Assembly: GCA_003153155.1 (NCBI GenBank)
Contig: PLWV01000030.1
Coordinates: forward strand, 783-64,782
Reading direction: 5' to 3'
DNA: 64,000 bases
Origin: Gallionella sp.
GTDB lineage: Bacteria; Pseudomonadota; Gammaproteobacteria; Burkholderiales; Gallionellaceae
In this document: positions 1 to 10,749 of the stretch, one piece after another
How positions within the stretch are numbered: position 1 is the first letter of the stretch
How the letters are laid out: every line of letters begins with the position of its first letter
Made by a program: the position numbers and the translations under genes
Notes under the pieces: generated by a model
What the model saw: only the letters and a program-made list of their open reading frames with translations
The model's database searches: none
Told to the model about the DNA's origin: nothing

Positions 1-1159
<1,159 letters not shown>

Positions 1160-1345
1160 CTATAACGTTAAGCCCTCAACCTTACAGCCAAGGCGTTATT
1201 CGTGTTTCGCATTTGTGACCGCATCGATACGACTAGCATCAATACGGCTTGATACAATCAAAACCCATTGTTTTTCATACGCTCGCATCAATAGGTCGCC
1301 CCATCAACGCTCGCGCGTGAATCACTTTCTTTACTTCTTCCAAAT

Positions 1346-1357
1346 TTTTAAAGAACG
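1346..1357 (-). promoter_or_regulatory. boxA antitermination site before 23S
   Basis: On the minus strand the tRNA-Ala/23S spacer contains GTTCTTTAAAAA, a close match to the rRNA boxA consensus (TGCTCTTTAAMA) bound by NusB/S10. A near-identical boxA precedes 16S in this operon, as expected for an antiterminated transcript. The rest of the spacer (1160-1469) holds no gene I can see. Confidence 0.7.
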
Positions 1358-1469
1358 GCTCACCATAAATGGTGAAAGCTGTACAGTGAACCGATCCCGG
1401 TCCACGATGCAGTTTTCACAACTCACTCTATATTTTCTTGCCACCAACCTGACTTGATTTCAAAGTGGT

Positions 1470-1545
1470 TGGTGGAGGTTGACGGGATCGAACCGACGAC
1501 CCCCTGCTTGCAAAGCAGGTGCTCTCCCAGCTGAGCTAAACCCCC
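1470..1545 (-). tRNA. alaT: tRNA-Ala (TGC)
   Basis: The minus strand gives a 76-nt cloverleaf starting GGGGGTTTAGCTCAGCTGG, with anticodon loop TTTGCAA (anticodon TGC), T-arm GGTTCGATCC and an encoded CCA end. It sits in the 16S-23S spacer after tRNA-Ile, the standard proteobacterial arrangement, and is cut out of the rRNA precursor. Confidence 0.97.
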
Positions 1546-1559
1546 ATTTTTCCTTGCTC

Positions 1560-1636
1560 TGGTGGGTCTGGTTGGACTCGAACCAACGACCCTTGCGTTA
1601 TCAACACAATGCTCTAACCAGCTGAGCTACAGACCC
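1560..1636 (-). tRNA. ileT: tRNA-Ile (GAT)
   Basis: The minus strand folds as a 77-nt tRNA beginning GGGTCTGTAGCTCAGCTGG, anticodon loop TTGATAA (GAT), T-arm GGTTCGAGTCC, acceptor end CAGACCCACCA with CCA encoded. It lies 14 bp upstream of tRNA-Ala and downstream of 16S. The 16S-tRNA-Ile spacer (1637-1767) contains direct copies of a GAGGATTGAG-like motif that also occurs inside aroA-cmk. Confidence 0.97.
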
Positions 1637-1765
1637 TGTAACTTCTCAGGATCGCGGAGCGAGGAGCGAGGGGGGTAAAGCAGCACGCTGCCCCAACTCA
1701 ATCCTCAATCCTCGTTCCTGCTCTTAAACAACCGATGAGTGTAGGCACTCAGCCTTTGGATTCTC

Positions 1766-3307
<1,542 letters not shown>

Positions 3308-3477
3308 ATACCTGTTTTGATTCTTTGCAGAATCGGTCCTACTCAAAGTAAATCACTTGCATGATTTGTTTCGACTTCGCGTAGGTTGCTACTATATTTT
3401 TAAAGTCGTTCCCACACCCCGAAGGATGCAAAAACTTCCCAAAAACCAAGTACCTACACTCGTCGGTTGTTTGTTTG

Positions 3478-3490
3478 TTTTTTAAAGAAC
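3478..3490 (-). promoter_or_regulatory. boxA antitermination site in 16S leader
   Basis: The minus strand reads GTTCTTTAAAAAA about 12 nt after the tRNA-fMet gene and about 170 nt before 16S. It matches boxA and the copy in the 23S spacer. Its place after the tRNA suggests one transcript starts upstream of tRNA-fMet and continues into 16S. Confidence 0.7.
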
Positions 3491-3501
3491 TGGCTGATGG
3501 G

Positions 3502-3575
<74 letters not shown>

Positions 3576-3590
3576 TCAGCGAAGACCGCC

Positions 3591-3619
3591 ACTATAACAA
3601 AGCATCCCAACCTCGTCAA
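3591..3619 (-). promoter_or_regulatory. sigma70-type promoter for tRNA-fMet and the rRNA operon
   Basis: On the minus strand TTGACG and TATAGT are separated by exactly 17 bp, a near-consensus -35/-10 pair, ending about 16 bp before the tRNA-fMet 5' end. A second TATAGT lies just upstream. The position and quality fit a strong stable-RNA promoter. Whether a further promoter lies between tRNA-fMet and 16S cannot be told by eye. Confidence 0.7.
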
Positions 3620-3862
3620 ACACTATATGCGTTTTTTATTTTCCCCCGCATGACTGAAGCAGCACCCCCACTTACCTACAACTGTTATTCATGTTCCGCA
3701 CCTACTTTGCAGCAACGCTATAATCGCCGCTCAATGAAACAGCAGATAACACCCATGGGCGCCTCTAAAAATTCAGAGTTCACCCAAATGCAAGGCGTGG
3801 AAAAAATTTTGCCGCGCCACATATGATAGATATGTTAGCAAGAAATTTTTTCCGCAACGCAG

Positions 3863-3912
3863 CATAACCAGCCATTTGGTTGTCGTTCTTTGACAACCTA
3901 GTGGAATGGCTA
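3863..3912 (-). repeat. variable-stem palindromic repeat, stem GTTGTC/GACAAC
   Basis: The plus strand reads ATAACCAGCCATTTG, then inner stem GTTGTC, loop GTTCTTT, stem GACAAC, then CTAGTGGAATGGCTA. Flanks match the other copies of this repeat in the window while the six-base stem differs and is still fully complementary. Confidence 0.8.
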
Positions 3913-3935
3913 GGAGTTTCATCAGTGGAATGGCT

Positions 3936-3986
3936 ATAACCAATGACTTGCCCAGCGTCTTTTGCTGGGTTAGTCAGATGGCTAGT
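3936..3986 (-). repeat. variable-stem palindromic repeat, stem CCCAGC/GCTGGG
   Basis: The plus strand reads ATAACCAATGACTTG, CCCAGC, loop GTCTTTT, GCTGGG, TTAGTCAGATGGCTA. The same stem recurs at 49082 and, in the other orientation, at 32512. Confidence 0.8.
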
Positions 3987-4041
3987 AGTCATATCAGTAG
4001 CTCCATCAGTTGGGATGAAATCTGGATTTTTAGAGGTGGAC

Positions 4042-4296
4042 ATGACCATTACTGACTGGATCGGCAGTACCGCTGCTACACTTACCACCACAGCCTTCAT
4101 CCCGCAGGCTTGGAAAGTATGGCGCACCAACCATACCGCTGACATCTCATTGGGTATGTATATCCTGTTCACGATCGGGGTCGCGCTGTGGCTGGCCTAC
4201 GGTATCCTGCTCGAATCATGGCCGATCATCATCGCCAACTCTGTCACGCTGTTATTGGCGGGGGCCGTGTTGGTAATGAAAATCAAATTCGGCTAA
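4042..4296 (+). CDS. SemiSWEET-type sugar transporter (PQ-loop protein)
   Basis: An 84-residue membrane protein with three hydrophobic helices and the family signatures TTTAFIPQAWKVWRT (PQ motif, about residues 14-28) and SLGMYILFTIGVALWLAYG. The length equals that of bacterial SemiSWEETs, which dimerise to move sugars across the inner membrane; the substrate here is unknown. The ORF track starts at 3943 inside the MITE, but residue 1 is better placed at the ATG at 4042, after AGAGGTGG, where family homology begins. The Shine-Dalgarno sequence therefore comes from the MITE end. A methyltransferase gene follows after 14 bp. Confidence 0.88.
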   Translation: MTITDWIGSTAATLTTTAFIPQAWKVWRTNHTADISLGMYILFTIGVALWLAYGILLESWPIIIANSVTLLLAGAVLVMKIKFG

Positions 4297-4310
4297 AGCA
4301 CAAACACATC

Positions 4311-5144
4311 ATGAACAAAATCCTCGAAATCAAACCCAATCAATCCGTCGAGTTGCTCAAAGAGTTGCATATCCTGACGCGTAACGGCAAGCTCAATCAG
4401 GACAGCCGGCGCAAATTGAAGCAGGTGTATCACTTGTTTCATTTCATCGAACCGTTGCTGGATGAAGTACTCGCCGCCAAGCAAAATCTGACGCTGGCGG
4501 ATCACGGCGCGGGCAAATCCTACCTGGGTTTCATCATCTACGATTTATTCCTGAAGGCACGCGAGACTGAACATATTTCTGGGCATATTTACGGCATCGA
4601 AACCCGCGAGGAATTGGTCAGCAAATCGCAAGGATTGGCGGCCAAGCTGGGCTTTGCGCGCATGTCGTTTCTGAATCTGTTGGTGGAAGAATCTATCCAC
4701 TCGCCGCAACTGCCCGAGCAAATTGATGTAGTCACCGCACTGCACGCCTGCGACACCGCCACCGACGATGCGATCAAATTCGCTCTACACAAACAGGCTA
4801 AATTCATTGTGCTGGTACCGTGCTGTCAGGCCGAAGTCGCGGCAGTGTTGAACAAAAATAAAAACCAGTCATTTGGCAAAACACCGCTCTCGGAAATCTG
4901 GCGGCATCCGATTCACACTCGCGAATTCGGCAGCCACCTCACCAACGTGCTGCGCTGTTTGCAACTGGAAGCGCATGGTTATCAGGTGACGGTGACAGAA
5001 TTGGTCGGCTGGGAACATTCGATGAAGAACGAGCTGATTATCGCCAGCCGCAAAGGCGCGGCGAGAAAAAATGCGCAGGAAAGACTTGAGCAGATTTTGC
5101 GCGAGTTGAATCTGGAAGAATTGCGCAATAGGTTCATCTATTAG
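4311..5144 (+). CDS. class I SAM-dependent methyltransferase (Methyltransf_32-like)
   Basis: 277 residues from the ATG at 4311; the longer track ORF from 4188 overlaps the preceding gene. A SAM-binding motif I is seen as LADHGAGKSYLGF (about residue 60), followed by HIYGIETREELV (acidic motif II), ALHACDTATDDAI and VPCCQAEVA, a pattern I recognise from the PF13679 methyltransferase family. The substrate is unknown; RNA or protein is possible. Its 3' end overlaps the 3' end of convergent queG by 11 bp, so the transcripts are antisense at their tails. Confidence 0.75.
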   Translation: MNKILEIKPNQSVELLKELHILTRNGKLNQDSRRKLKQVYHLFHFIEPLLDEVLAAKQNLTLADHGAGKSYLGFIIYDLFLKARETEHISGHIYGIETREELVSKSQGLAAKLGFARMSFLNLLVEESIHSPQLPEQIDVVTALHACDTATDDAIKFALHKQAKFIVLVPCCQAEVAAVLNKNKNQSFGKTPLSEIWRHPIHTREFGSHLTNVLRCLQLEAHGYQVTVTELVGWEHSMKNELIIASRKGAARKNAQERLEQILRELNLEELRNRFIY

Positions 5145-6231
5145 CGTGTTGCAACAGCGCCCACGCAACGTGTTCTCGCACTAACTCGGATGGATGTTCG
5201 GCGCGCGACTTCAATGCGGCTATCACTACGATACTCTTAGTCGCATTACCCAGTGCCACGGCAATATTGCGCAGCCATTGTTCGTGGCCAATGCGATAGA
5301 TGGCACTGCCCGAAAGCTTGGTTTTGAACTCAGCTTCATCCCACGCGAACAACTCCGCGAGCGACACATCATCCAGCCCGTGCCGCACTGCAAAATCCGG
5401 CTCGACTGTGGTTTGCGCAAAACCATTCCATGGGCACGCCAACTGGCAGTCGTCGCAACCGTAGATGCGATTGCCGATCAGCGGGCGCAACTCGACCGGA
5501 ATGCTGCTCTTGAGTTCGATAGTGAGATAGGAAATGCAGCGGCGCGCATCCAGCCGATACGGCGCGATGATCGCTTGGGTCGGACATATCTCGATGCAGC
5601 GTGTGCAACTGCCACAATGTTCTTCTTGCGGTATATCCACTGGCAGCGGCAGGTTCAGGTAAATTTCGCCGAGAAAAAACCACGAGCCGTGTTCGCGCGA
5701 TAGTAGCAAGGTGTGCTTGCCGCGCCAACCCAGGCCGGCTTTGCGCGCCAGTTCCACTTCCATCACCGGCGCGCTGTCGGTGAATACACGCCCGTCGAAG
5801 TCGGCGACTTCAGCACGAATTTTATCGGCCAGTTTCGCCAAGCGATTGCGCAGCACTTTGTGATAATCGCGCCCCAAGGCATAGCGCGAAATGAAGGCGC
5901 GCTCGCCCTCTGCCAACACTTGCCAACTGTCGCGTGCCTGGGGCGGTAAATAGTTCATGCGCAGCGAAATTACGCGCAAGGTGCCGGGCACTAACTCTGC
6001 CGGACGGCTGCGTTTGGTGCCGTGATTTGCCATATAATCCTGTTCGCCGTGCCAGCCGAGTGCGAGCCATTCCAACAGGCCGCTTTCCGCCGCAGAAAGA
6101 TCGGTGTCGCTGATGCCCACGGCCTGAAAGCCAAGCTCATGCGCCCACCCGCGTATCTGTGCTGCAAGCGCGGCGTAATTTACCTGCTGAGGATTTCCGT
6201 TTTGCCCCTGTTGAGGTTTTCTATTTTGCAT
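5134..6231 (-). CDS. queG: epoxyqueuosine reductase QueG
   Basis: This cobalamin-dependent iron-sulfur enzyme performs the last step of queuosine synthesis, reducing epoxyqueuosine to queuosine in tRNAs with GUN anticodons. Visible signatures are YALGRDYHK (about 118), the conserved FTDSAPVMEVELA with the catalytic Asp (about 150), CGSCTRCIEICPTQAI (first 4Fe-4S set, about 210) and CDDCQLACPWN (second set, about 260). About 365 residues is normal. The track start at 6237 is a GTG; the ATG two codons later (6231) is used here. It is divergent from tsaE, with a short intergenic gap. Confidence 0.95.
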   Translation of the reverse strand: MQNRKPQQGQNGNPQQVNYAALAAQIRGWAHELGFQAVGISDTDLSAAESGLLEWLALGWHGEQDYMANHGTKRSRPAELVPGTLRVISLRMNYLPPQARDSWQVLAEGERAFISRYALGRDYHKVLRNRLAKLADKIRAEVADFDGRVFTDSAPVMEVELARKAGLGWRGKHTLLLSREHGSWFFLGEIYLNLPLPVDIPQEEHCGSCTRCIEICPTQAIIAPYRLDARRCISYLTIELKSSIPVELRPLIGNRIYGCDDCQLACPWNGFAQTTVEPDFAVRHGLDDVSLAELFAWDEAEFKTKLSGSAIYRIGHEQWLRNIAVALGNATKSIVVIAALKSRAEHPSELVREHVAWALLQHANR

Positions 6232-6255
6232 AGTCACGATGATAGCCGAATCAGC

Positions 6256-6696
6256 ATGAATCTAGCCGATGAAAGCGCGACCGTCGCGCTGGCGCAACGC
6301 CTCGCGGCGCGCCTCAAACCCGGTATAGTGATTTATCTGCATGGTGATCTGGGGGCTGGCAAAACCACCTTGGTGCGTGCTGTGCTAAACGCGCTGGGTT
6401 ATTCCGGTCGCGTGAAGAGCCCCACCTATACACTAGTTGAGCCTTACAATGCCGCTGGGTTAGAATTTCGCCACTTCGATCTGTATCGTCTGCACGATGA
6501 GGAAGAATGGGAAGCAGCCGGGTTCCGCGATGAGTTTGACGGGCACAATATATTTTTCATCGAATGGCCGGAACACGCACAGGGATTGATTCCGCAAGCC
6601 GATGTGGAGATTATGTTTGAAATTTTGTCGCATGGGCGCAACGTCGAGATTAGGGGCAACACACCAACAGGACGAGAATGCTTAAAGCAGTTTTAA
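6256..6696 (+). CDS. tsaE: tRNA threonylcarbamoyladenosine biosynthesis ATPase TsaE
   Basis: 146 residues from the ATG at 6256, which aligns with the usual N-terminus; the track ORF reads in from 6022. A Walker A HGDLGAGKTTLVRA (about 30-43), SPTYTLVEPY and HFDLYRLHDEEEWEAAGF are typical. TsaE works with TsaB and TsaD to put t6A at position 37 of ANN-decoding tRNAs. The last 19 bp overlap the start of the amidase gene, a common tsaE-amiB/C arrangement that suggests coupled translation. Confidence 0.95.
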   Translation: MNLADESATVALAQRLAARLKPGIVIYLHGDLGAGKTTLVRAVLNALGYSGRVKSPTYTLVEPYNAAGLEFRHFDLYRLHDEEEWEAAGFRDEFDGHNIFFIEWPEHAQGLIPQADVEIMFEILSHGRNVEIRGNTPTGRECLKQF

Positions 6697-8096
6697 AACT
6701 CGTTACATTATCGTTTTTTCTCTGGCTGCCACAGGGGCACGCAGCCATCGCCATCAATTCGGCGCGTGTCTGGCCAGCGCAAGATTACACACGCCTGACG
6801 CTCGAATCCAAACAGGCCATCCGCCACAACATGTTCAATTTGAGCAATCCTGAACGCTTGGTAATTGACTTGGAGGAAGTTGAACTCGGCAACGCGCTTA
6901 ACGACCTGGCCAAGCTGATCGGCAACGACGATCCCTACATCAAGAGCGTACGCGTGGGGCGTTTCAAGCCCGGCGTGGTGCGCTTGGTGCTGGACTTGAA
7001 AAGCGAGGCCAAGCCCCAGCTATTTGTCCTTAAGCCGGTCGCTGAATACGGCTATCGCCTGGTGCTGGACGTGTATCCCGCCCGGCCGCCGCTTGACCCG
7101 CTGATGGCTTTGCTCGAGCAACCCAGAATCAGCATCCCCGAAACTGCGGGCACACCCACCACAACCAATCAGCCCGCAGAAAAAGCTCCTGCCGACGAAA
7201 AGCTTTTGATGGAACCACTAGCCATTCGACTAAGCGAGCAAACAACGCCCGCCAAGTCGCTGGTTATGTCCGGGCACCCGGAAGACAAACTGCAGATGGC
7301 CCAGAGCTTGAGTATCGACAACAACGATAAGCCGCCTCCCAGCGCAACCGCAACGCCCAGTCTGCCTGAAATGCGGGCACGCACCCTGATCATCGCGATC
7401 GATGCCGGACACGGTGGCGAAGACCCAGGTGCGCGGGGAAGATATGGCTCTCGCGAGAAGAATGTGACACTGGCGATTGCACGCAAGGTAAAAGCATTGG
7501 TCGATGATGTGCCAAATATGCGCGGCATACTGATTCGCGACGGAGATTACTTCATCCCGCTGATTGGGCGCGTCGCCAAAGCACGCAAAGTGAACGCAGA
7601 TTTGTTCATCTCCATCCATGCAGATGCCTTCATCAAAGCGAATGCGCGTGGTTCGTCGGTATTTGCCTTATCTGAACACGGTGCGACCAGCACCGCCGCA
7701 CGCTGGTTAGCAAAAAAGGAAAACGAAGCAGACTTGATCGGGGGCGTGAACATCGCGGTAAAAGACCCCTACCTTGCGCGCACCCTGCTCGACCTGTCAC
7801 AGACCGCCACCATCACCGACAGCATGAAGCTCGCCAAACATGTGCTGAACGAACTGGGCGGCATCAACGACCTGCATCGCGGACGGGTGGAACAGGCAGG
7901 ATTCGCCGTGCTGAAATCACCGGACATCCCGTCCATCCTGGTTGAAACTGCTTTCATCAGCAACCCCAGCGAAGAGCGTCGCTTGAATGACAAAAACTAT
8001 CAGATGAAACTTGCCAATGCGATTCTGGGTGGCATCAAACGCTATTTCGCACAGAATCCGGCATTATCCAAACCAAAAATCGCGCAGATCAACTAG
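6678..8096 (+). CDS. amiC: N-acetylmuramoyl-L-alanine amidase with AMIN domain
   Basis: A 472-residue periplasmic cell-wall hydrolase that cleaves the amide between muramic acid and the stem peptide during daughter-cell separation. It has a signal peptide (about 1-22, ending QGHA), an AMIN septal-targeting domain (about 25-130), a linker and a zinc Amidase_3 domain (about 235-455) with DAGHGGEDPGARG, SREKNVTLA, ISIHADAF and LVETAFISN carrying the expected His/Glu ligands. The linker (about residues 174-203) contains an in-frame repeat insertion (see 7199-7284). It overlaps tsaE by 19 bp. Its final 58 nt recur at 9293-9350. Confidence 0.93.
   Translation: MLKAVLKLVTLSFFLWLPQGHAAIAINSARVWPAQDYTRLTLESKQAIRHNMFNLSNPERLVIDLEEVELGNALNDLAKLIGNDDPYIKSVRVGRFKPGVVRLVLDLKSEAKPQLFVLKPVAEYGYRLVLDVYPARPPLDPLMALLEQPRISIPETAGTPTTTNQPAEKAPADEKLLMEPLAIRLSEQTTPAKSLVMSGHPEDKLQMAQSLSIDNNDKPPPSATATPSLPEMRARTLIIAIDAGHGGEDPGARGRYGSREKNVTLAIARKVKALVDDVPNMRGILIRDGDYFIPLIGRVAKARKVNADLFISIHADAFIKANARGSSVFALSEHGATSTAARWLAKKENEADLIGGVNIAVKDPYLARTLLDLSQTATITDSMKLAKHVLNELGGINDLHRGRVEQAGFAVLKSPDIPSILVETAFISNPSEERRLNDKNYQMKLANAILGGIKRYFAQNPALSKPKIAQIN
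7199..7284 (+). repeat. in-frame composite repeat inside amiC
   Basis: GAAAAGCTTTTG and TCCGGGCACCCG are the two halves of the GHPSEK-type repeat seen elsewhere. Between them sits a variable-stem palindrome: TAGCCATTCGACTAA, GCGAGC, AAACAAC, GCCCGC, CAAGTCGCTGGTTAT (one stem mismatch). The insertion keeps the amiC frame and falls in the linker between AMIN and catalytic domains. Confidence 0.8.
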
Positions 8097-8119
8097 AAAT
8101 AAATTATGGGGAAGAACCG

Positions 8120-9076
8120 ATGGATCAGAGACTACTCAGAATATTAGGTGGGGAAACGAAGTTCTATCCATACTTGCTGGAAAGTAAATATCCACGAATT
8201 CTTGCGCAGATCATGTTGCTCTGGGATGAGCCCGGAATGAGTAATTATTTTATGGAATTGATGGTGAGTGACCGCGAGGACCGTTCCGGTTTTCCTCCCG
8301 ATGTTGCGGCTGAAATTATCCGCTTGAGCCTGATGCATGCCAGCTCGCACAAACCTCACAAGAAGCCTGATATTTGGGAGGTATCTGCAAATAAATTTTC
8401 CGACTTCAGGCCCCCAGTCTCTATCGCAATGAGCAATGTATGGAAACCGCTTTCAGATACAACAACAAAGGCATTAAAAAGATTTGGCATTCCCGGCTCG
8501 GCCCGGGGTTTTCATAGCGCGGCAGAAACAGGCAATCGCCCAGCAGTCGCGTTATTTCTTGAAGCTCGTGTCAACACCGAAATTCATAATGAACGTGGCT
8601 GGACTCCCCTGATGCTGGCCGCTTTCAATGGGCACAATGAAGTTATCAGAACTCTGATTAAACATAACGCGAACGTACACGCCAGCGACTTACTCGGCAA
8701 CACCGCCTTGCATTGGGCTGTGGGTGCAGGACAAACATCTAGTGCAAAATTACTTATCGAAAATCGCGCGGGGGTTGACGCATGCAACCATTCTGGCATG
8801 ACACCTTTATTTCAGGCAACAATACACCGTCGCTTGGGAGATGTGCTGCTGTTAATTGACAGTGGTGCCAACCTGAATTTGGCAACACGCGACGGTTCGA
8901 CTGCTTTGCACAAAGCTGCCGCAGAAGGTTACACCGAAATCGTCAGAACACTATTGCACCACGGTGCCGATACGAGCATCAAAAATCTCGACGGGAATCT
9001 GCCACTCGCGTTAGCCGCAAAAAACGACCGGAAGGCTGTTATAAAGATACTTATGTCCAACTCCAAGGCTGGGTAA
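8120..9076 (+). CDS. ankyrin-repeat protein
   Basis: 318 residues. From about residue 130 to the end there are five or six ankyrin repeats, with cores such as GWTPLMLAAFNGHNEVIRTL, GNTALHWAVGAG and GSTALHKAAAEGYTEIVRTL. The N-terminal 130 residues match nothing I recognise and show no signal peptide, so a cytoplasmic protein-binding role is likely but the partner is unknown. A GAAGAACC stretch precedes the ATG. It is flanked by two copies of the amiC 3' end, and its AT-richer composition differs from the neighbours, suggesting insertion. Confidence 0.85.
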   Translation: MDQRLLRILGGETKFYPYLLESKYPRILAQIMLLWDEPGMSNYFMELMVSDREDRSGFPPDVAAEIIRLSLMHASSHKPHKKPDIWEVSANKFSDFRPPVSIAMSNVWKPLSDTTTKALKRFGIPGSARGFHSAAETGNRPAVALFLEARVNTEIHNERGWTPLMLAAFNGHNEVIRTLIKHNANVHASDLLGNTALHWAVGAGQTSSAKLLIENRAGVDACNHSGMTPLFQATIHRRLGDVLLLIDSGANLNLATRDGSTALHKAAAEGYTEIVRTLLHHGADTSIKNLDGNLPLALAAKNDRKAVIKILMSNSKAG

Positions 9077-9129
9077 TATGGTCTTAGGCATAACTTAATT
9101 AGCGCGCTTGTTTCCCCAGGAAAAAACCG

Positions 9130-9285
9130 TCAAGCAGGAAACACACTAGTCGATAGATAACGATCGCAGCGATCACACACGATAAAGGCAATCACCTCAT
9201 TCTCAACTTGTTGCGAGATGCGCAGTGCTAAACTCAATGCGCCACCGGTGGAAGCGCCGCCGAAGATACCTTCTTCGTGCACCAT
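9130..9285 (-). pseudogene. C-terminal fragment of a cysteine synthase B-like gene
   Basis: The minus strand encodes EEGIFGGASTGGALSLALRI and then SQQVENEVIAFIVCDRCDRYLS, clearly homologous to the C-terminus of the intact CysM at 10750-11637 but diverged (roughly 80% at DNA level by eye). Only the last 50 or so codons exist and there is no start or catalytic domain, so it is a remnant. It lies between the ankyrin gene and a copy of the amiC tail. Confidence 0.8.
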
Positions 9286-9292
9286 GCAACAG

Positions 9293-9350
9293 ACGCTATT
9301 TCGCACAGAATCCGGCATTATCCAAACCAAAAATTGTGCAGTTCAATTAG
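9293..9350 (+). pseudogene. duplicated 3' end of amiC
   Basis: ACGCTATTTCGCACAGAATC and the following bases repeat amiC 8039-8096 including its stop region, identical for about 40 nt and then with a few changes. The copy overlaps the stop codon of the convergent FimV-like gene, so amiC and fimV-like may once have been direct convergent neighbours. Confidence 0.8.
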
Positions 9351-10684
9351 CTATAAAGGGCATTATTCGGATCCAGATTGCGTCCCATCTCCGTTGCCTT
9401 TGCCCAAGCCATTCCATCCCCCAACAACTTCAGATGCTGCGCCACCGCAAGGAAGGCGATGCTATCCTCTCGCGCAAAATAAATACGCAACAACCTCAGG
9501 TAAGCGTGCGGATTTTTCGGATTGATCTTAATGGCTTCCCTCAATACCTCCTCGGCAAGTTTGTCGTGTCCAAATCGCAGATAAATGTCCGCTTCTTCCA
9601 ACATCTCATATTCGGGCGGCAGAATGGACTGGGATTTCTCTTCGTTATAAGCGGGAGTTTTAATTGTTTGCTCATCCACTGGCAAAACCGTTTGAACAAT
9701 GACAGGCGGCTCTACCAATTCAGGGTCGTGCACATCACTTAAATCATGGAAAGAGCCGCGCTTCCATTGCTGCTTAGTCTTATATCTGCGATACCAGACG
9801 AAACCCGGCACGGCAAGCAACACCAAGCCTAGCCCTATTGCCGGTTTTATCCAACTCATCTTAAGCAACTCGACCCGACTATTCTCTTCCTTGCTTGTTT
9901 GCCGAAGAACTGGCGCAACAATTTTCGGCTTGGGCTGCTCATTGCCAACCCCAAGCACGCTGCTAACCCCGGACAAACCACCAACCGCTGAACTCTGTGC
10001 AAGCACCCCGGAAGGGGCAACACGCGAATAGGACGGGTTCGTCGAAATATCCAACTGACTTTGCTGCGCCTTGATCATCTGTTCCATTTCGGTGATCTGA
10101 GTGTTCAACACACTGAGCGTTTTTTCTTTCGCGATCGAATCCGGCTGCAGTGCCTCGCCAATTTTTGTCGAGTTGTCTGGCCGAACTGGCTCGTTTCCGG
10201 GAAGGGATAACTTCATTGAAAGCAACAACGGAAACTTGCCAAACGGCATGGTGTTTTGCTCGCTGCCAACATCGCCGGATGTCTTGCCAGCCGCACGCGA
10301 TGCTGAACCGGATAAAACCTGTCCTGAGTGTAGTCGAAGGGATGGTGATGCTACGCCTGACATCTGTTTGCTGTGTTTTATACTATGCACACCCGGCTTT
10401 TTGATTACGGCGGGCTTCGTCTCTCCATGCTGGGGCGCGGCCACGCTCCCAGAATTTGGCTGCTTAGGCTTTGTCCCTTCAGGGCGCTGTGAATTTTCCG
10501 CTTGCTCGGTAGATACAGACGGGATCAGCGCAATCTGCGCCTTGTCCATCTCGCCCGGATTGCTGTTCGCTTGAATCTCGCCCAGCCCTAAAGCGTTTGC
10601 ATTGGCCACAAACAAAACAGCCACGGATAACATCCATATCCGCGCTGCATTCCCCGCATGGCGAATTGCCTCTACTCTCATCAA
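9347..10684 (-). CDS. FimV-like membrane protein with C-terminal TPR-type region
   Basis: 445 residues. The N-terminus has a hydrophobic signal ending in NANALGLGEIQ, which resembles the mature start of FimV-type proteins. A long Ser/Pro/Gln-rich stretch, a coiled-coil-like segment (ITEMEQMIKAQQSQLDI, about 205), one membrane helix (PAIGLGLVLLAVPGFVWY, about 283-300) and a C-terminal helical repeat domain follow (about 360-440). FimV proteins organise polar and cell-wall-linked functions. Around residues 115-120 SLRLHSGQVLSG is encoded by a dispersed TTCGACTACACTCAGGACAG repeat, another in-frame insertion. The gene is shorter than classical FimV and lacks a visible LysM domain, so the name is tentative. 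Confidence 0.6.
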   Translation of the reverse strand: MMRVEAIRHAGNAARIWMLSVAVLFVANANALGLGEIQANSNPGEMDKAQIALIPSVSTEQAENSQRPEGTKPKQPNSGSVAAPQHGETKPAVIKKPGVHSIKHSKQMSGVASPSLRLHSGQVLSGSASRAAGKTSGDVGSEQNTMPFGKFPLLLSMKLSLPGNEPVRPDNSTKIGEALQPDSIAKEKTLSVLNTQITEMEQMIKAQQSQLDISTNPSYSRVAPSGVLAQSSAVGGLSGVSSVLGVGNEQPKPKIVAPVLRQTSKEENSRVELLKMSWIKPAIGLGLVLLAVPGFVWYRRYKTKQQWKRGSFHDLSDVHDPELVEPPVIVQTVLPVDEQTIKTPAYNEEKSQSILPPEYEMLEEADIYLRFGHDKLAEEVLREAIKINPKNPHAYLRLLRIYFAREDSIAFLAVAQHLKLLGDGMAWAKATEMGRNLDPNNALYS

Positions 10685-10749
10685 CGACAGTCATCTTTCT
10701 GTTTAAGTTAGACGTGACTATTCTAGCCGCATTTGCTGCGCTGAGCCTA

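Larger units (their letters stand above)
3757..4041. mobile_element. MITE-like element, copy 1
   Basis: The left end GGGCGCCTCTAAAAATTCAG and right end CTGGATTTTTAGAGGTGG are imperfect inverted repeats shared with three other elements in the window (27702, 48872, 54408). No transposase is encoded; ORFs through it in the track are products of the repeat. The interior has an A/T hairpin (GGAAAAAATTT opposite AAATTTTTTCC) and two nested variable-stem palindromes. The right end touches the SemiSWEET start and supplies its AGAGG. It is about 85-90% alike to copy 3 over most of its length by eye. Confidence 0.8.

Noticed and set aside
3780-4172. 130-codon minus-strand ORF
   Set aside because: It is the translation of MITE copy 1 and part of the SemiSWEET gene in the opposite strand; no independent protein signal. 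Useful only to show that the repeat can be open in one frame.
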